A DNA stretch of 64,000 bases, taken from Olsenella sp. An270 (lineage in GTDB: Bacteria; Actinomycetota; Coriobacteriia; Coriobacteriales; Atopobiaceae). The DNA lies in assembly GCF_002159735.1 (NCBI RefSeq), contig NZ_NFJF01000006.1:108777-172776 (forward strand). The letters run 5' to 3'. The notes beneath the pieces are model-generated. The model was given only the letters and a program-made list of their open reading frames with translations. It did not search any database and was not told the DNA's origin. The translations under genes were made by a program, and so were the position numbers. Shown piece by piece: positions 1 through 10,073 of this stretch (the stretch's first letter is position 1; each line of letters starts with the position of its first letter).

Positions 1-1322
<1,322 letters not shown>

Positions 1323-1357
1323 TCATTCCTCCAAAGTTCTTCTCGCGTGGTGCGAGG

Positions 1358-1648
1358 CTAGTCCTCGATGATGGCGTAGATGTCGTCGGCGCGCAGGAGC
1401 AGGTAGTCCTCGCCGTCGATCTTCACCTCGTTGCCGCCGAACTTGCCGTAGAAGACCTCGTCGCCGGGCTTCACGTCCATGGCGATGCGCTCGCCCTTGT
1501 CGTTCGTCTTGCCGGCGCCCACGGCGACGACCTGACCGCGCTGCGGCTTCTCCTGCGCGCCGCTGGAGATGTAGAGACCGGTCGAGGTCTTCTCCTCCTT
1601 GGGGGCGGGCTTCACGAGGACGCGGTCACCAAGCGGCTTGAGAGTCAT
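1358..1648 (-). CDS. groES: GroES co-chaperonin (10 kDa)
   Basis: A 96-residue protein beginning [14 protein letters not shown], the standard GroES start, with the mobile-loop region around residues 20-35 and a C-terminal end reading DDIYAIIED. It caps the GroEL ring and is the first gene of the groES-groEL operon. A GGAGGTACTC-type ribosome site precedes the ATG. The upstream 100 bp holds a possible extended -10 promoter (TGGTATAAG). The usual CIRCE repeat (TTAGCACTC with its inverted copy) is not visible, so the type of heat-shock control is not clear from this sequence. Confidence 0.97.
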   Translation of the reverse strand: MTLKPLGDRVLVKPAPKEEKTSTGLYISSGAQEKPQRGQVVAVGAGKTNDKGERIAMDVKPGDEVFYGKFGGNEVKIDGEDYLLLRADDIYAIIED

Positions 1649-1744
1649 GTTCGAGTACCTCCTTCTTGCGTCCGAGCGGACGCACCTGCGGCGCCTGAGC
1701 GCGCCGCCCTAGCCAACGTTGTGAATGATACCCAGACGCGCGGA

Positions 1745-1776
1745 CTTATACCAGCACGCGTGAAAAAATCTTACAA
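1745..1776 (-). promoter_or_regulatory. possible groES-groEL promoter
   Basis: Read on the minus strand there is an extended -10 (TG-G-TATAAG, -10 at 1745-1750) and a TTGTAA box at 1771-1776. The 20-nt spacer is longer than ideal, but an extended -10 can tolerate a weak -35. The call rests on sequence similarity only. Confidence 0.35.
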
Positions 1777-1818
1777 CACGCACTTAGATTTTCTGAGGCG
1801 TTCGCGCACAGACAGAAG

Positions 1819-1848
1819 AACGGGCCAAGGGACGTCCCTTGGCCCGTT
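1819..1848 (-). terminator. 30-bp perfect palindrome, likely terminator of the lipoprotein gene
   Basis: Fifteen bases (1819-1833) are exactly mirrored by 1834-1848, centred on GGGACGTCCC. It lies 25 bp past the stop of the minus-strand lipoprotein gene and between that gene and the groES promoter. The T-run after the stem is weak (TTCTTCTGT), so termination efficiency is uncertain. Confidence 0.55.
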
Positions 1849-1873
1849 CCGCGCGTCGGCTCTCTGCCGGGGG

Positions 1874-2533
1874 TTATGCCGCCGGGGAGGTGAACACGTA
1901 GGTCGCCGTGCCGGAGGCGAAGGTGGCGTCGATCCCGTAGCGATAGCCGGGCTCGACGCTGAACTCGACCTTTCCGCCCGCGACCTCCACGTCGACGGGC
2001 TCGCCCGTCACGGAGGCGGGGTCGACCGCGCTCGCGGAGCCGGCCGCGGCCACGGCGTCGGCGAGCTCGGCCTCGCTCCAGCGGGTCACGGTGGCGCCCG
2101 TGGCGTCGGCGTTGAAGGCCACGACGACGGGGGTGGCAGCCGTCACGTCGGCGGAGACCATGCCCTTGGCCGCGTACTGGACCGGATGCGGGGCGTCGGT
2201 GGTGACCGTCATGGGCTCGCCGTCGTTGTCGAACGTCCACACGGAGCCGCAGCTCATGGGATAGAACTCGGCGGTCTGGCCGTCGAGCTCGTAGGTGCCG
2301 GTCGCCAGCGGCGGGTCGGCGGGGTCGGCCTGGGAGGTCGAGGGCTCCTCGGGCTCCGTGGCCTCTGCCTGCTGGTCGTCCCTCTCGGCCGGCTCGTCCT
2401 CGACGACCTGCTCCTGCTGCTCCTCCGCCGGGTCCGACGCGGGCTCCTGCCTGGGTCCGCAGCCGGCGGCGACGAGCGTGAGGCAGAGCGCGCCGGTCAG
2501 CATGAGGGCGGGCAGCGCGACGTTGCGCTTCAT
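1874..2533 (-). CDS. Lipoprotein with C-terminal domain shared with the neighbouring divergent gene
   Basis: I start this gene at 2533 (MKRNVALPALML), where a GGGAGGT ribosome site fits; an ATG 12 codons upstream has none. Residues 1-24 are a type II signal peptide with lipobox LVAAGC, so the protein should be lipid-anchored outside the membrane. Residues about 25-75 are an acidic Glu/Pro/Ser/Gln linker. The last 140 residues form a domain with a conserved CGSVWTFDNDG stretch and the ending PGYRYGIDATF...TATYVFTS. The divergent gene at 2642 has matching text (CGYTWTYEQDG and PDYRYAILATF...VTYAFTA). No known family was recognised and no function is proposed. Confidence 0.8.
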   Translation of the reverse strand: MKRNVALPALMLTGALCLTLVAAGCGPRQEPASDPAEEQQEQVVEDEPAERDDQQAEATEPEEPSTSQADPADPPLATGTYELDGQTAEFYPMSCGSVWTFDNDGEPMTVTTDAPHPVQYAAKGMVSADVTAATPVVVAFNADATGATVTRWSEAELADAVAAAGSASAVDPASVTGEPVDVEVAGGKVEFSVEPGYRYGIDATFASGTATYVFTSPAA

Positions 2534-2641
2534 GTCGATACCTCCCTGGGTCTCGTGGGACTCCATCATAGCACGCGCCCCCTCGCGGCCCCGCCGCCCG
2601 CGCCTCTGCTACGATGACCGGACCCGACCACGGAGGACCGC

Positions 2642-3409
2642 ATGACCCGAACGATCGCCGCACGCGCCGCCCTTCTCGCCGTCCTCGCGCTTCTCGTCCT
2701 TGCCGGATGCGCGTCCGGCCGAGCCGGCACGGACCCCGTCGACGAGGAGGAGGGTTTCGTGAGCACCGCGATGGTCGTCACGTTTGGCGACGGCGAGGTC
2801 CTCTTTGTGGACCAGGACACCGAGTCGCCCTACTACCCCACGCTGCCGGAGGGCACGCCCGAGCTCGCGGCAGGCAACATCGTGCGCGTGACCGGCAACG
2901 GCATCATGCTGGAGAGCTACCCCGGACAGTACCCGGGCATCACCAAGGTCGAGGTCGTCGAGGAGGGCACGCCCGCGGACGCCGAGAAGTACGACGAGCT
3001 CGTGGCACAGATCTGGCAGCCCAAGGACCCGTCCGAGCCGCCGCTGGCCTCCCTCGAGTACGCGACCGATCTTGCCGTCGTCACGCTTCTCCCGACGACC
3101 TGCGGCTATACGTGGACATACGAGCAGGACGGCAACGAGCAGACCGTTGCCGTGGACACGCTCGCGCCGACCGACTACGCCGCCGGTGAGCTCCCGGACG
3201 CCATGCTCAAGGAGCCCGCGGAGGTCACGGTGAGCTCTGACGTGGAGGTCACGGGGATCGAGGTCATGCGCTGGAGCGAGGACGCGCTCGACGTCGAGGG
3301 CGAGAAGGTCGAGGTCGCAGGCCTCACGTTCGCCGCCGAGCCCGACTATCGCTATGCGATTCTCGCCACCTTCGACGCCGGCGAGGTCACCTACGCCTTC
3401 ACTGCCTAG
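2642..3409 (+). CDS. Lipoprotein, paralogue of the divergent lipoprotein
   Basis: A 255-residue protein on the plus strand, one of few in the window. The ATG follows GGAGGACCGC. The N-terminus has two Arg residues, a hydrophobic stretch and the lipobox LVLAGC (cleavage before Cys about 23). Residues about 40-110 look like a small nucleic-acid- or ligand-binding-type beta domain (GNIVRVTGNGIML) resembling DUF3221-like secreted modules, but this is a weak resemblance. The C-terminal 130 residues align by eye with the divergent lipoprotein. Its stop codon directly abuts the stop codon of nadE (3407-3409 and 3410-3412), so the two convergent genes have no spacer. Confidence 0.8.
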   Translation: MTRTIAARAALLAVLALLVLAGCASGRAGTDPVDEEEGFVSTAMVVTFGDGEVLFVDQDTESPYYPTLPEGTPELAAGNIVRVTGNGIMLESYPGQYPGITKVEVVEEGTPADAEKYDELVAQIWQPKDPSEPPLASLEYATDLAVVTLLPTTCGYTWTYEQDGNEQTVAVDTLAPTDYAAGELPDAMLKEPAEVTVSSDVEVTGIEVMRWSEDALDVEGEKVEVAGLTFAAEPDYRYAILATFDAGEVTYAFTA

Positions 3410-5338
3410 CTACAGCTCCTCCAGCTCGGCGAGCCAGAGGGTCGAGCAGGCGTCGGAGGGCATGCGCAGGTCGCCGCGGGGACTCACCGCCGCCGAGCCC
3501 ACCTTGGGGCCGTCGGGCAGACAGCTGCGCTTGAACTGCTGCGCGAAGTAGCGGCGGTAGAAGACCTTGAGCCAGGAGAGGATCGTCTCATCGTCGTAGG
3601 TCCCGCCCAGCGCGTGGCGCGCCAGCCGGAAGACCTTGCGCGGGCCGGCACCGTGGCGCAGCACCTCGTAGAGGAAGAAGTCATGCAGTTCGTAGGGGCC
3701 GACGAGGTCCTCCGTCCTCTGCGCGATCTGGCCGTCGCCCGTGGCGGGCAAAAGCTCCGGAGAAACGGGGGTGTCCAAGATGTCCAGCAGGACGTCCTTC
3801 TCGGCCGCGTTGTCGCAGGTGTCGGCCACGTAGCGCACGAGGTGGCGCACCAGCGTCTTGGGCACGCTCGCGTTGACGGCGTACATGGACATGTGGTCAC
3901 CGTTGTAGGTGGCCCAGCCCAGTGCGAGCTCGGAGAGGTCGCCGGTGCCGATGACGAGGCCACCCTCCTGGTTGGCCACGTCCATCAGGATCTGCGTCCG
4001 CTCACGAGCCTGGGAGTTCTCGTAGGTGACGTCGTGGACCGACTCGTCATGGCCGATGTCGGCGAAGTGCTGGCGCACGGCGTCGGCGATGGCGATCTCG
4101 CGCAGGGTCGCGCCGAGCGCGTCGGCGAGCTGGGCGGCGTTATCGTGCGTGCGGTCGGTGGTGCCAAATCCGGGCATGGTCACGGCGATGACGTCCTCGC
4201 GTGCGAGGCCCAGGAGGTCGAAGGCGCGCACGGTCACGAGCAGAGCGAGCGTGGAGTCCAGGCCTCCCGAGAGGCCGATCACGGCGTGGCGGGAGCGCGT
4301 GTGCCCGAGCCGCTTGGCAAGGCCGTGGGCCTGGATGGCGAGGACGTCCTCGCAGCGCTCGGCACGGCGCGAGGCGTCGGACGGCACGAAGGGATGCGGG
4401 TCCACCCAACGCGTGAGGTGCACGTGGTGCACGTCCAGCGTAAAGCGGCTCACGTGGTAGTCGAGCTGCGCGGCGTTGGCGACGGTCTGGAACGTGGACA
4501 TGCGGCGGCGCTCGGCGGCGAGCTGACGCACGTCGACCTCGGTGAGCGCGCGGCCGCCGCCGAAGGGGACGCCCTCCGCGAGCAGACGACCGTTCTCGGC
4601 AACGAGGTCGTGCCCGGAGAAGACGAGGTCCTGCGTGGACTCGCCCGTGCCGGCACTGGCGTAGACGTAGCCGCAGACGAGGCGGGCGCTCTGGCCGCGT
4701 ACCAGCTCACGGCGGTAGTCGGCCTTGCCGACGAGCGCGTTGGAGGCGCTGAGGTTGCAGACGAGCGTGGCGCCGGCCTGCGCGTGGCGAATCGACGGCG
4801 GCTCCGGGACCCAGAGGTCCTCGCAGATCTCCGCCGCCACCACGAGCTCCGGCAGCTCCTCGCAGGCGAAGAGCTGACTCGTGCCAAAGGGGACGTCCAG
4901 CTGGCCCGCCACGTCTATGGGCACGACGTCGGCAGTGCCGGGGACGAAGTGGCGCCCCTCGTAGAACTCGTTGTAGGTGGGGATGTGACGTTTGGGCACC
5001 ACGCCGAGAATCGTGCCGGACGAGATGGCGGCGCAGCAGTTGTAGAGCTTGGCGTTCACGCGCACGGGCACGCCCACGAGCAGGAGCGCGTCGAGGTCCG
5101 CCGTGCGGGCGGCAAAGTCGGCCAGGCCCTGCTCGGCGGCGTCGAGCAGGGCCTCCTGCCAGAAGAGGTCCTCACAGGTGTAGCCCGTAACCGCGAGCTC
5201 GGGCAGCACCACGACCGAGGCGCCGTCCTCGGTGCAGGCGCGGCTAGCAGCCGCCACGCACGCGTCCACGTTGAAGGCGACGTCCGCGACGCGCACCTCC
5301 GGCGTCACCGCCGCGACCTTGACGAACCCGTCCTGCAT
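3410..5338 (-). CDS. nadE: NAD+ synthase, glutamine-dependent
   Basis: A 642-residue two-domain enzyme that amidates nicotinate adenine dinucleotide to NAD+ with ATP and glutamine. The N-terminal half (1-300) is a nitrilase/CN-hydrolase glutaminase with the triad Glu47 (LPELAVTG), Lys116 (PKRHIP) and Cys172 (EICEDLW). The C-terminal half is the ATP-pyrophosphatase synthetase with the P-loop SGGLDS at 357-362 and a GTGDLSELALGW motif. The length is normal for the long bacterial form. It is a single gene, meeting the plus-strand lipoprotein tail to tail with zero gap. A long inverted-repeat element lies just upstream of its start. Confidence 0.95.
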   Translation of the reverse strand: MQDGFVKVAAVTPEVRVADVAFNVDACVAAASRACTEDGASVVVLPELAVTGYTCEDLFWQEALLDAAEQGLADFAARTADLDALLLVGVPVRVNAKLYNCCAAISSGTILGVVPKRHIPTYNEFYEGRHFVPGTADVVPIDVAGQLDVPFGTSQLFACEELPELVVAAEICEDLWVPEPPSIRHAQAGATLVCNLSASNALVGKADYRRELVRGQSARLVCGYVYASAGTGESTQDLVFSGHDLVAENGRLLAEGVPFGGGRALTEVDVRQLAAERRRMSTFQTVANAAQLDYHVSRFTLDVHHVHLTRWVDPHPFVPSDASRRAERCEDVLAIQAHGLAKRLGHTRSRHAVIGLSGGLDSTLALLVTVRAFDLLGLAREDVIAVTMPGFGTTDRTHDNAAQLADALGATLREIAIADAVRQHFADIGHDESVHDVTYENSQARERTQILMDVANQEGGLVIGTGDLSELALGWATYNGDHMSMYAVNASVPKTLVRHLVRYVADTCDNAAEKDVLLDILDTPVSPELLPATGDGQIAQRTEDLVGPYELHDFFLYEVLRHGAGPRKVFRLARHALGGTYDDETILSWLKVFYRRYFAQQFKRSCLPDGPKVGSAAVSPRGDLRMPSDACSTLWLAELEEL

Positions 5339-5420
5339 GGGACCTCCCTCGCACGTACCGCCTGTGGGGAAATCGTATCACGCCCGCCCGGGGCCAAGCC
5401 TCAAGCAACCGGACAAGAGC

Positions 5421-5590
5421 CTGCCTTCAAAGCCGACTTGTGAACAGGTTTGGAATTCGGGCACGCAGCAGAGCGCCTGACGCCCGGCGTTTTCGCAGGA
5501 TTCACGAGCACACCGGGGCGACATGCGACATGTCCGAACAGAAAACTGTTCACAAGTCGGCTTTGAAGGCAGGAGTTCTCGAAAGTGCCC
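5421..5590. repeat. Long inverted-repeat element, copy 1 (27-98-27 geometry)
   Basis: Arms at 5421-5447 and 5546-5572 are perfect 27-nt reverse complements (outer ends CTGCCTTC...GAAGGCAG) around a 98-nt centre. Beside the right arm is a small inner hairpin, GAACAG-AAAA-CTGTTC. Reverse-complemented, this copy matches copy 2 at 14964-15133 in the arms, in the inner hairpin and in about 18 nt of outer flank (GGGCACTTTYGA...). It lies between nadE and the ABC transporter, both on the minus strand. There is no coding potential. Function is unknown. Confidence 0.85.
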
Positions 5591-5611
5591 CCGGGGACCG
5601 ATACGCGACCG

Positions 5612-6376
5612 CTATTCCTCGAGGTAGCGGGAGAGGAACTCGCGGGTCCTGGGGTGCTCGGGCGCGGAGAAGATCTTGTCGGGGGCGCCCTTCTCGGCGA
5701 TGACGCCCTTGTCCATGAAGACGACCTCGTCGGAGACGTTGCGCGCGAAGGCCATCTCGTGCGTGACCACGACCATCGTCATGCCCTCGGCCGCGAGGCG
5801 CCGCATGACCTCGAGGACCTCGCCCACGATCTCGGGGTCGAGCGCGGAGGTGGGCTCATCGAAGAGCATGAGGTCGGGCTGCATGCAGAGGGCGCGCGCG
5901 ATGGCGACGCGCTGCTTCTGGCCGCCGGAGAGGTTGTTCACGTCCGCGCGGGCGAAGTCGGCGAGGCCCACCGACTCGAGGTGACGCATCGCGACCTCCT
6001 CGGCCTCGGCCTTGCCCATCTTCTTGAGGGTCACGGGCGCGAGCGTGCAGTTGTCGAGCACGTTCATGTTGTTGAACAGGTTGAAGCCCTGGAACACCAT
6101 GCCGATCTTCTCGCGCAGGCGGTTCACGTCCACGTGCTCGGCCGCGAGGTCGGCGCCGTGGAACCAGACGTGCCCGGCGTCGGGCGTCTCGAGCAGGTTG
6201 ATGCAGCGCAAAAGCGTCGACTTGCCCGAGCCCGAGGCACCGATGATCGTGACCACCTGGCCCGGCATGACGTCGAGGTTGATGTCGCGCAGGACCTCGA
6301 GGTCGCCGAAGCTCTTGCGCAGGCCCTCGATGCGGACCATCGGCTCGGCGGCGGAGCTGACATTCTTCTCGCTCAT
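5612..6376 (-). CDS. Polar amino-acid ABC transporter, ATP-binding protein
   Basis: A 254-residue GlnQ/HisP-type ATPase. Walker [10 protein letters not shown] is at residues 46-54, signature LSGGQ at 149-153, Walker [13 protein letters not shown] at about 169-180, and the H-loop lies in [10 protein letters not shown]. It drives import of a polar amino acid through the permease encoded immediately upstream (3-bp gap). The N-terminal MSEKN tail precedes the conserved domain and contains a variant of the repeated GAGAAGAA DNA word. The substrate cannot be read from the ATPase. The divergent cysteine-desulfidase-like gene suggests a sulfur amino acid such as cystine or cysteine. Confidence 0.93.
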   Translation of the reverse strand: MSEKNVSSAAEPMVRIEGLRKSFGDLEVLRDINLDVMPGQVVTIIGASGSGKSTLLRCINLLETPDAGHVWFHGADLAAEHVDVNRLREKIGMVFQGFNLFNNMNVLDNCTLAPVTLKKMGKAEAEEVAMRHLESVGLADFARADVNNLSGGQKQRVAIARALCMQPDLMLFDEPTSALDPEIVGEVLEVMRRLAAEGMTMVVVTHEMAFARNVSDEVVFMDKGVIAEKGAPDKIFSAPEHPRTREFLSRYLEE

Positions 6377-6379
6377 GGC

Positions 6380-7540
6380 TTACTCCTCCACCTTCACGGG
6401 CTGGTCGGACGTGCTGCCCATGGTCTCGGCCTTGACGTTGAAATGGTGCGCAAACTTGCCGAGCAGCCACGACGCGATCGCGGTCATGATCAGGTAGAAC
6501 ACGGCCGCCACGAGGTAGGCGTTGAGCTGCTTGTAGTAGATGCCCGCCACGGTGGACGCGGCGAAGGCCAGGTCGAACACGCCGATGACCGAGAGCACCG
6601 ACGAGTCCTTGATGTTGATGACGAGCTCGTTGGAGAGGCCGGGGATGGCGAACTTGATGCCCTGCGGGAAGACGACCCGCACCATGGCCTGCCACTGCGA
6701 GAGGCCGAGCGAGCGCGCCGCCTCCATCTGGCCCTTGTCCACCGACTCGATGCCGCCGCGCAGCACCTCCATCATGTAGGCGGTGGAGTTGAGCGAGACC
6801 ACCACGAGGCCCGCGATGAAGCGCGACCAGATGGCGTTGGTCTCGGTGACGCTGAGGCCAAATCCGCTCACCACGGCAAAGCCGGCGTAGTAGACGATAA
6901 CGCCCTGCACCAGCATCGGCGTGCCGCGCACCACGGTGCTGTAGAGCTTGGCAAACCAGACGCCGATCTTCTTGAAGAAGCGCACGCAGTCGTTGTCGGA
7001 GCGGTCGATCTCCATGATGCGCACGAAGACCAGCAGAAGCGCCAGGAAAAACGCGATCAGCGTGCCAAAGACGGCCAGCTCGATGGTGGTAACGATGCCG
7101 GTGACATACGTGTCGCGGCCCTGCTGGAACATGTAGAGCACCTGGGCGAGCATGTCGTCGGGCATCCTGTCCGCGGCGGCGGCCACCTGCCAGGCGCTCG
7201 CCAGGCCCATGACCCAGCGGTCAACGAGAAGGACCGCGGCGATCGCCCAGATCACGTAGGAGCCCACGCGCAGCGCGCGGGCCACGGCCGGGCGCACGAA
7301 CGGTGCCGACTCGGCGTAGTTCTGCCAGTGCGTGAGCTTGTAGACCAGCGCCACGGCCGAGAGCACGAGCCACGCGGCCAGGACGTAGTACATCACCAGC
7401 TCGACGGTGAAGGCGTTTGCCAGGAAGGAGAGCTCCGGGCGCGGCGAGCTGGAGAGCAGCATGCCGAGAAACGCCACGACGCTCGTGCCCAGCAGCACGT
7501 AGCGATGGTCGCGCGTCACGAAGTCACGCAGTTTTGACAT
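6380..7540 (-). CDS. Polar amino-acid ABC transporter, permease
   Basis: A 386-residue membrane protein. The C-terminal 250 residues are a HisM/GlnP-type permease with the EAA loop (EAARSLGLSQWQAMVRVVFPQGIKFAIPGLSNE) that docks the ATPase. The family is usually about 220 residues. Here an extra N-terminal stretch of about 130 residues carries roughly three further hydrophobic segments (YVLLGTSVVAFLGMLL, YYVLAAWLVLSAVALVY, SYVIWAIAAVLLV). Only one permease gene is present, so the membrane unit is probably a homodimer. It lies between the binding protein and the ATPase genes. Confidence 0.92.
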   Translation of the reverse strand: MSKLRDFVTRDHRYVLLGTSVVAFLGMLLSSSPRPELSFLANAFTVELVMYYVLAAWLVLSAVALVYKLTHWQNYAESAPFVRPAVARALRVGSYVIWAIAAVLLVDRWVMGLASAWQVAAAADRMPDDMLAQVLYMFQQGRDTYVTGIVTTIELAVFGTLIAFFLALLLVFVRIMEIDRSDNDCVRFFKKIGVWFAKLYSTVVRGTPMLVQGVIVYYAGFAVVSGFGLSVTETNAIWSRFIAGLVVVSLNSTAYMMEVLRGGIESVDKGQMEAARSLGLSQWQAMVRVVFPQGIKFAIPGLSNELVINIKDSSVLSVIGVFDLAFAASTVAGIYYKQLNAYLVAAVFYLIMTAIASWLLGKFAHHFNVKAETMGSTSDQPVKVEE

Positions 7541-7585
7541 CAGGGCTCCTTGCGGTTCTCGCGGTTCTTCTCGCCGTGAACGGGA

Positions 7586-7603
7586 CGGGGGCCAAGGCCC
7601 CCG
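7586..7603 (-). terminator. GC hairpin between binding-protein and permease genes
   Basis: CGGGGGCC at 7586-7593 pairs with GGCCCCCG at 7596-7603 in the 100-bp gap. Read on the minus strand it follows the binding-protein stop. Because there is no clear T-run it may stabilise or partly terminate the abundant upstream message instead of ending the operon. The gap also holds a GTTCTTCTCG copy (7564-7573). Confidence 0.45.
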
Positions 7604-7640
7604 CCCCGCTCGGATTGCGTGGGGGGTTGTTCCCTCGTCG

Positions 7641-8576
7641 CTACGCCGGCTGGCGGTCCATGCAGTCCTGCCACATCTCGAGGCGCTCCTCCTCGGTGAT
7701 GCCGGCGATGATCTCGTTCAGGCGGTCGAGCATCTCGTCCTGGCCCTTGGCGATGGCGGCGTTGTCCGGGTTGCTCGGGTCGGAGAAGCCCTCGCCCTCC
7801 TCGAGCTCGACCTTCATGAGGTCGGGGTAGTTCTCGAGCAGGTTGGGCAGCGACATCGAGGAGAACGTGATGGCGTCGCAGGTGCCGTTCTCGATGGCGT
7901 CCACCACCAGCGGCACCGTGGCGACGGGCGTGAGGTGGTTGACGTCGGGGATCTCCTCGATGAGGTCGTCGTAGAAGGTGTCCTTCTGGCCGAGGACGGA
8001 GGCGCCGGAGAAGTCGGAGAGCTTGGTGGCGCCGGCGTAGGGGCCGTCCTTCTTCACGACGATGATGACCTCGTCGTCGATGTAGGAGTCGGTGAAGTCG
8101 GCGGACTCGGCGCGCTCCGGCGTGACGGACATGCCGGCGCAGATGATGTCGATGGTGCCGTTGCTCAGGGAGTCGACGAGCGCGCCGAACTCCATCTTCA
8201 CGGCCACGGGCTCCATGCCCAGCTCCTCGGCGATGCGCTTGGCGACCTGCACGTCGTAGCCGTCGGCAAAGGCGCCCTCGACGTTCTCGATGGGGATGGT
8301 GGTGTCGGACTCCTCGGAGACCTGCCAGTTGTAGGGGGCGTAGGCGGCCTCCATGCCAACACGGAGGGTCTTGCCGTCACCGAGGGTCGCCCCGGGGGTG
8401 TCGGTCGCGGGCTCGTCGGCCGCGTCGTCAGCGGCGTCGTCGGCACCCTCCTGTGCGGCGGGACCACAGCCGGAAAGGACCATAACGCCCCCCATGCCCG
8501 CCACGAGGCTCGAGAGCTTGAGGAAGTCGCGGCGAGAGACTCTGTCAGATACAAGAACGCGCGGGGTGGCCTTCAT
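7641..8576 (-). CDS. Polar amino-acid ABC transporter, substrate-binding lipoprotein with Tat-type signal
   Basis: The start is set at 8576 (MKATPRVLVSDRV) behind AAAGGAACCACC; an upstream extension has no support. The signal region reads SRRDFLKLSS, a twin-arginine motif, then a hydrophobic stretch and lipobox VLSGC, so the product is probably a Tat-exported lipoprotein. An acidic Ala/Asp linker follows. The mature part is a family-3 solute-binding protein (LRVGMEAAYAPYNW, then GYDVQVAKRIAEELG, and FGALVDSLSNGTIDIICAGMSVTPER). About 311 residues. It is the first gene of the three-gene importer. Confidence 0.93.
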   Translation of the reverse strand: MKATPRVLVSDRVSRRDFLKLSSLVAGMGGVMVLSGCGPAAQEGADDAADDAADEPATDTPGATLGDGKTLRVGMEAAYAPYNWQVSEESDTTIPIENVEGAFADGYDVQVAKRIAEELGMEPVAVKMEFGALVDSLSNGTIDIICAGMSVTPERAESADFTDSYIDDEVIIVVKKDGPYAGATKLSDFSGASVLGQKDTFYDDLIEEIPDVNHLTPVATVPLVVDAIENGTCDAITFSSMSLPNLLENYPDLMKVELEEGEGFSDPSNPDNAAIAKGQDEMLDRLNEIIAGITEEERLEMWQDCMDRQPA

Positions 8577-8624
8577 GGTGGTTCCTTTCCCTTTTGTGGT
8601 AATCCCCTTCCGCGCGACGCAACC

Positions 8625-8645
8625 GGAGGGGACCCATTCCCCTCC
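8625..8645 (-). promoter_or_regulatory. Hairpin in the leader of the ABC importer
   Basis: GGAGGGGA at 8625-8632 pairs with TCCCCTCC at 8638-8645, about 50 nt upstream of the binding-protein start on the minus strand. The 199-bp divergent gap (8577-8775) must hold promoters for both the importer and the plus-strand desulfidase gene. I could not pick out confident -35/-10 boxes. A copy of the repeated 10-mer lies at 8709-8718. Confidence 0.35.
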
Positions 8646-8775
8646 CCCTTGCAAGCGGGCGCACCCGATGCGAGAAAGTTACGCGCACGTCGGCAGGATA
8701 GCGCGCGGCGAGAAGAACCGCGAGCTGATACCATCGTGGGAAACACCACCGTAACGCCTCACCCGGGAGGACCTC

Positions 8776-10062
8776 ATGGACCAGGAGACCTACGACGCCT
8801 ACGTCGCCATCCTCGAGGAGGAGCTCGTCTGCGCGATGGGCTGCACCGAGCCCATCGCCGTGGCCTACTGCGCCGCGCTCGCACGCCAGGTGCTCGGCGC
8901 GCTGCCGGAGCGCGTGGAAGTGGCCGCGTCGGCCAACATCATCAAGAACGTGAAGAGCGTCGTCGTGCCCAACACGGGCGGTGCGCGCGGCATCGAGGCC
9001 GCCGCAGCGGCGGGCGTAGTCGCCGGCGACGCGGACGCCAGGCTCGAGGTCCTGGCCGGCGTGACCGGCGAGCAGGTCGCCGAGATGCACGACTACCTCG
9101 CCGCGCACGAGGTGACCGTGGCGCCGAGCGAGCGCCCGTGGATCTTCGACATCCAAGTGCGCGTCTCGGGCGACGGCCACGAGGCGTTCTGCGAGATCGC
9201 CGGCTCGCACACCAACGTCATCCGCGTGGAGCGCGACGACGAGGCCCTTCTCGACGTGCCGTTCGAGGAGGACGCGGGCGAGCAGGACGCGGGCACGGAC
9301 CGCAGCTGCCTCTCCATCGAGAAGATCGTCGAGTTTGCCGGCGAGGCCGACCTGGAGGACGTCAAGCAGCTGCTCGGTCGGCAGATCGCCTGCAACATGG
9401 CGATCGCGCGCGAGGGGCTCGAGGGCAGTTGGGGCGCCAACATCGGCAGCGTCCTGCTCGACGCCTACGGCGACGGCGTGGCAAACCGCGCCAAGGCCTG
9501 GGCGGCCGCCGGGTCCGACGCGCGCATGGGCGGCTGCGAGCTGCCCGTGGTCATCAACTCCGGCAGCGGCAACCAGGGCCTCACGGCCAGCGTGCCCGTG
9601 ATCGTCTACGCCCAGGAGCTGGACGTCTCCCATGACGAGCTGCTCCGCGCGCTGGTCGTGTCCAACCTCGTGACCATCCACCTCAAGACCGGGATCGGGC
9701 GCCTCTCCGCCTACTGCGGCGCCACGAGCGCGGGCGCGGGTGCGGCGGCCGGAATCACCTACCTCTACGGCGGGCGGGCGGACGAGATCTCACACACCGT
9801 GGTCAACGCCATCGCCATCGACTCCGGCATGGTCTGCGACGGTGCCAAGGCCAGCTGCGCGGCCAAGATCGCGAGCGCGGTTGAGGCCGGCCTTCTGGGC
9901 ATGCAGATGCAGCGCCAGGGCAAGCAGTTCTACGGCGGCGACGGCATCGTGGTCAAGGGCGTGGAGAACACGATCCGCAACGTGGGCGTGCTCGCGGCGC
10001 AGGGCATGCGCGAGACGGACCGGACGATCATCGAGCTCATGTGCAGGTCCGGCGCGTGCTAG
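8776..10062 (+). CDS. L-cysteine desulfidase / UPF0597 (serine dehydratase-alpha-like) family protein
   Basis: A 428-residue plus-strand gene; the ATG follows GGGAGGACCTC. Cys23 in AMGCTEPIAVAY, the NANIIKNVKSVVVPNTGG-like stretch, GSWGANIG, SGSGNQGLT, CGATSAGAGAAAG and CDGAKASCAAKI are hallmarks of the UPF0597/CdsB (YhaM, CyuA) family. In studied members these cysteines hold a 4Fe-4S cluster that breaks L-cysteine into pyruvate, ammonia and sulfide. It is transcribed divergently from the amino-acid importer, consistent with cysteine or cystine import feeding this enzyme. That pairing is an inference. Serine or another amino acid remains possible. Confidence 0.85.
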   Translation: MDQETYDAYVAILEEELVCAMGCTEPIAVAYCAALARQVLGALPERVEVAASANIIKNVKSVVVPNTGGARGIEAAAAAGVVAGDADARLEVLAGVTGEQVAEMHDYLAAHEVTVAPSERPWIFDIQVRVSGDGHEAFCEIAGSHTNVIRVERDDEALLDVPFEEDAGEQDAGTDRSCLSIEKIVEFAGEADLEDVKQLLGRQIACNMAIAREGLEGSWGANIGSVLLDAYGDGVANRAKAWAAAGSDARMGGCELPVVINSGSGNQGLTASVPVIVYAQELDVSHDELLRALVVSNLVTIHLKTGIGRLSAYCGATSAGAGAAAGITYLYGGRADEISHTVVNAIAIDSGMVCDGAKASCAAKIASAVEAGLLGMQMQRQGKQFYGGDGIVVKGVENTIRNVGVLAAQGMRETDRTIIELMCRSGAC

Positions 10063-10073
10063 GTCGCCGTGGG

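Noticed and set aside
1649..1800. CIRCE or HspR operator upstream of groES
   Set aside because: Neither TTAGCACTC-N9-GAGTGCTAA nor CTTGAGT-N7-ACTCAAG is found.
5421..5572. Copy 1 inverted repeat as a simple rho-independent terminator
   Set aside because: The 98-nt loop is too long, there is no T-run and a second copy has the same geometry at an unrelated place.
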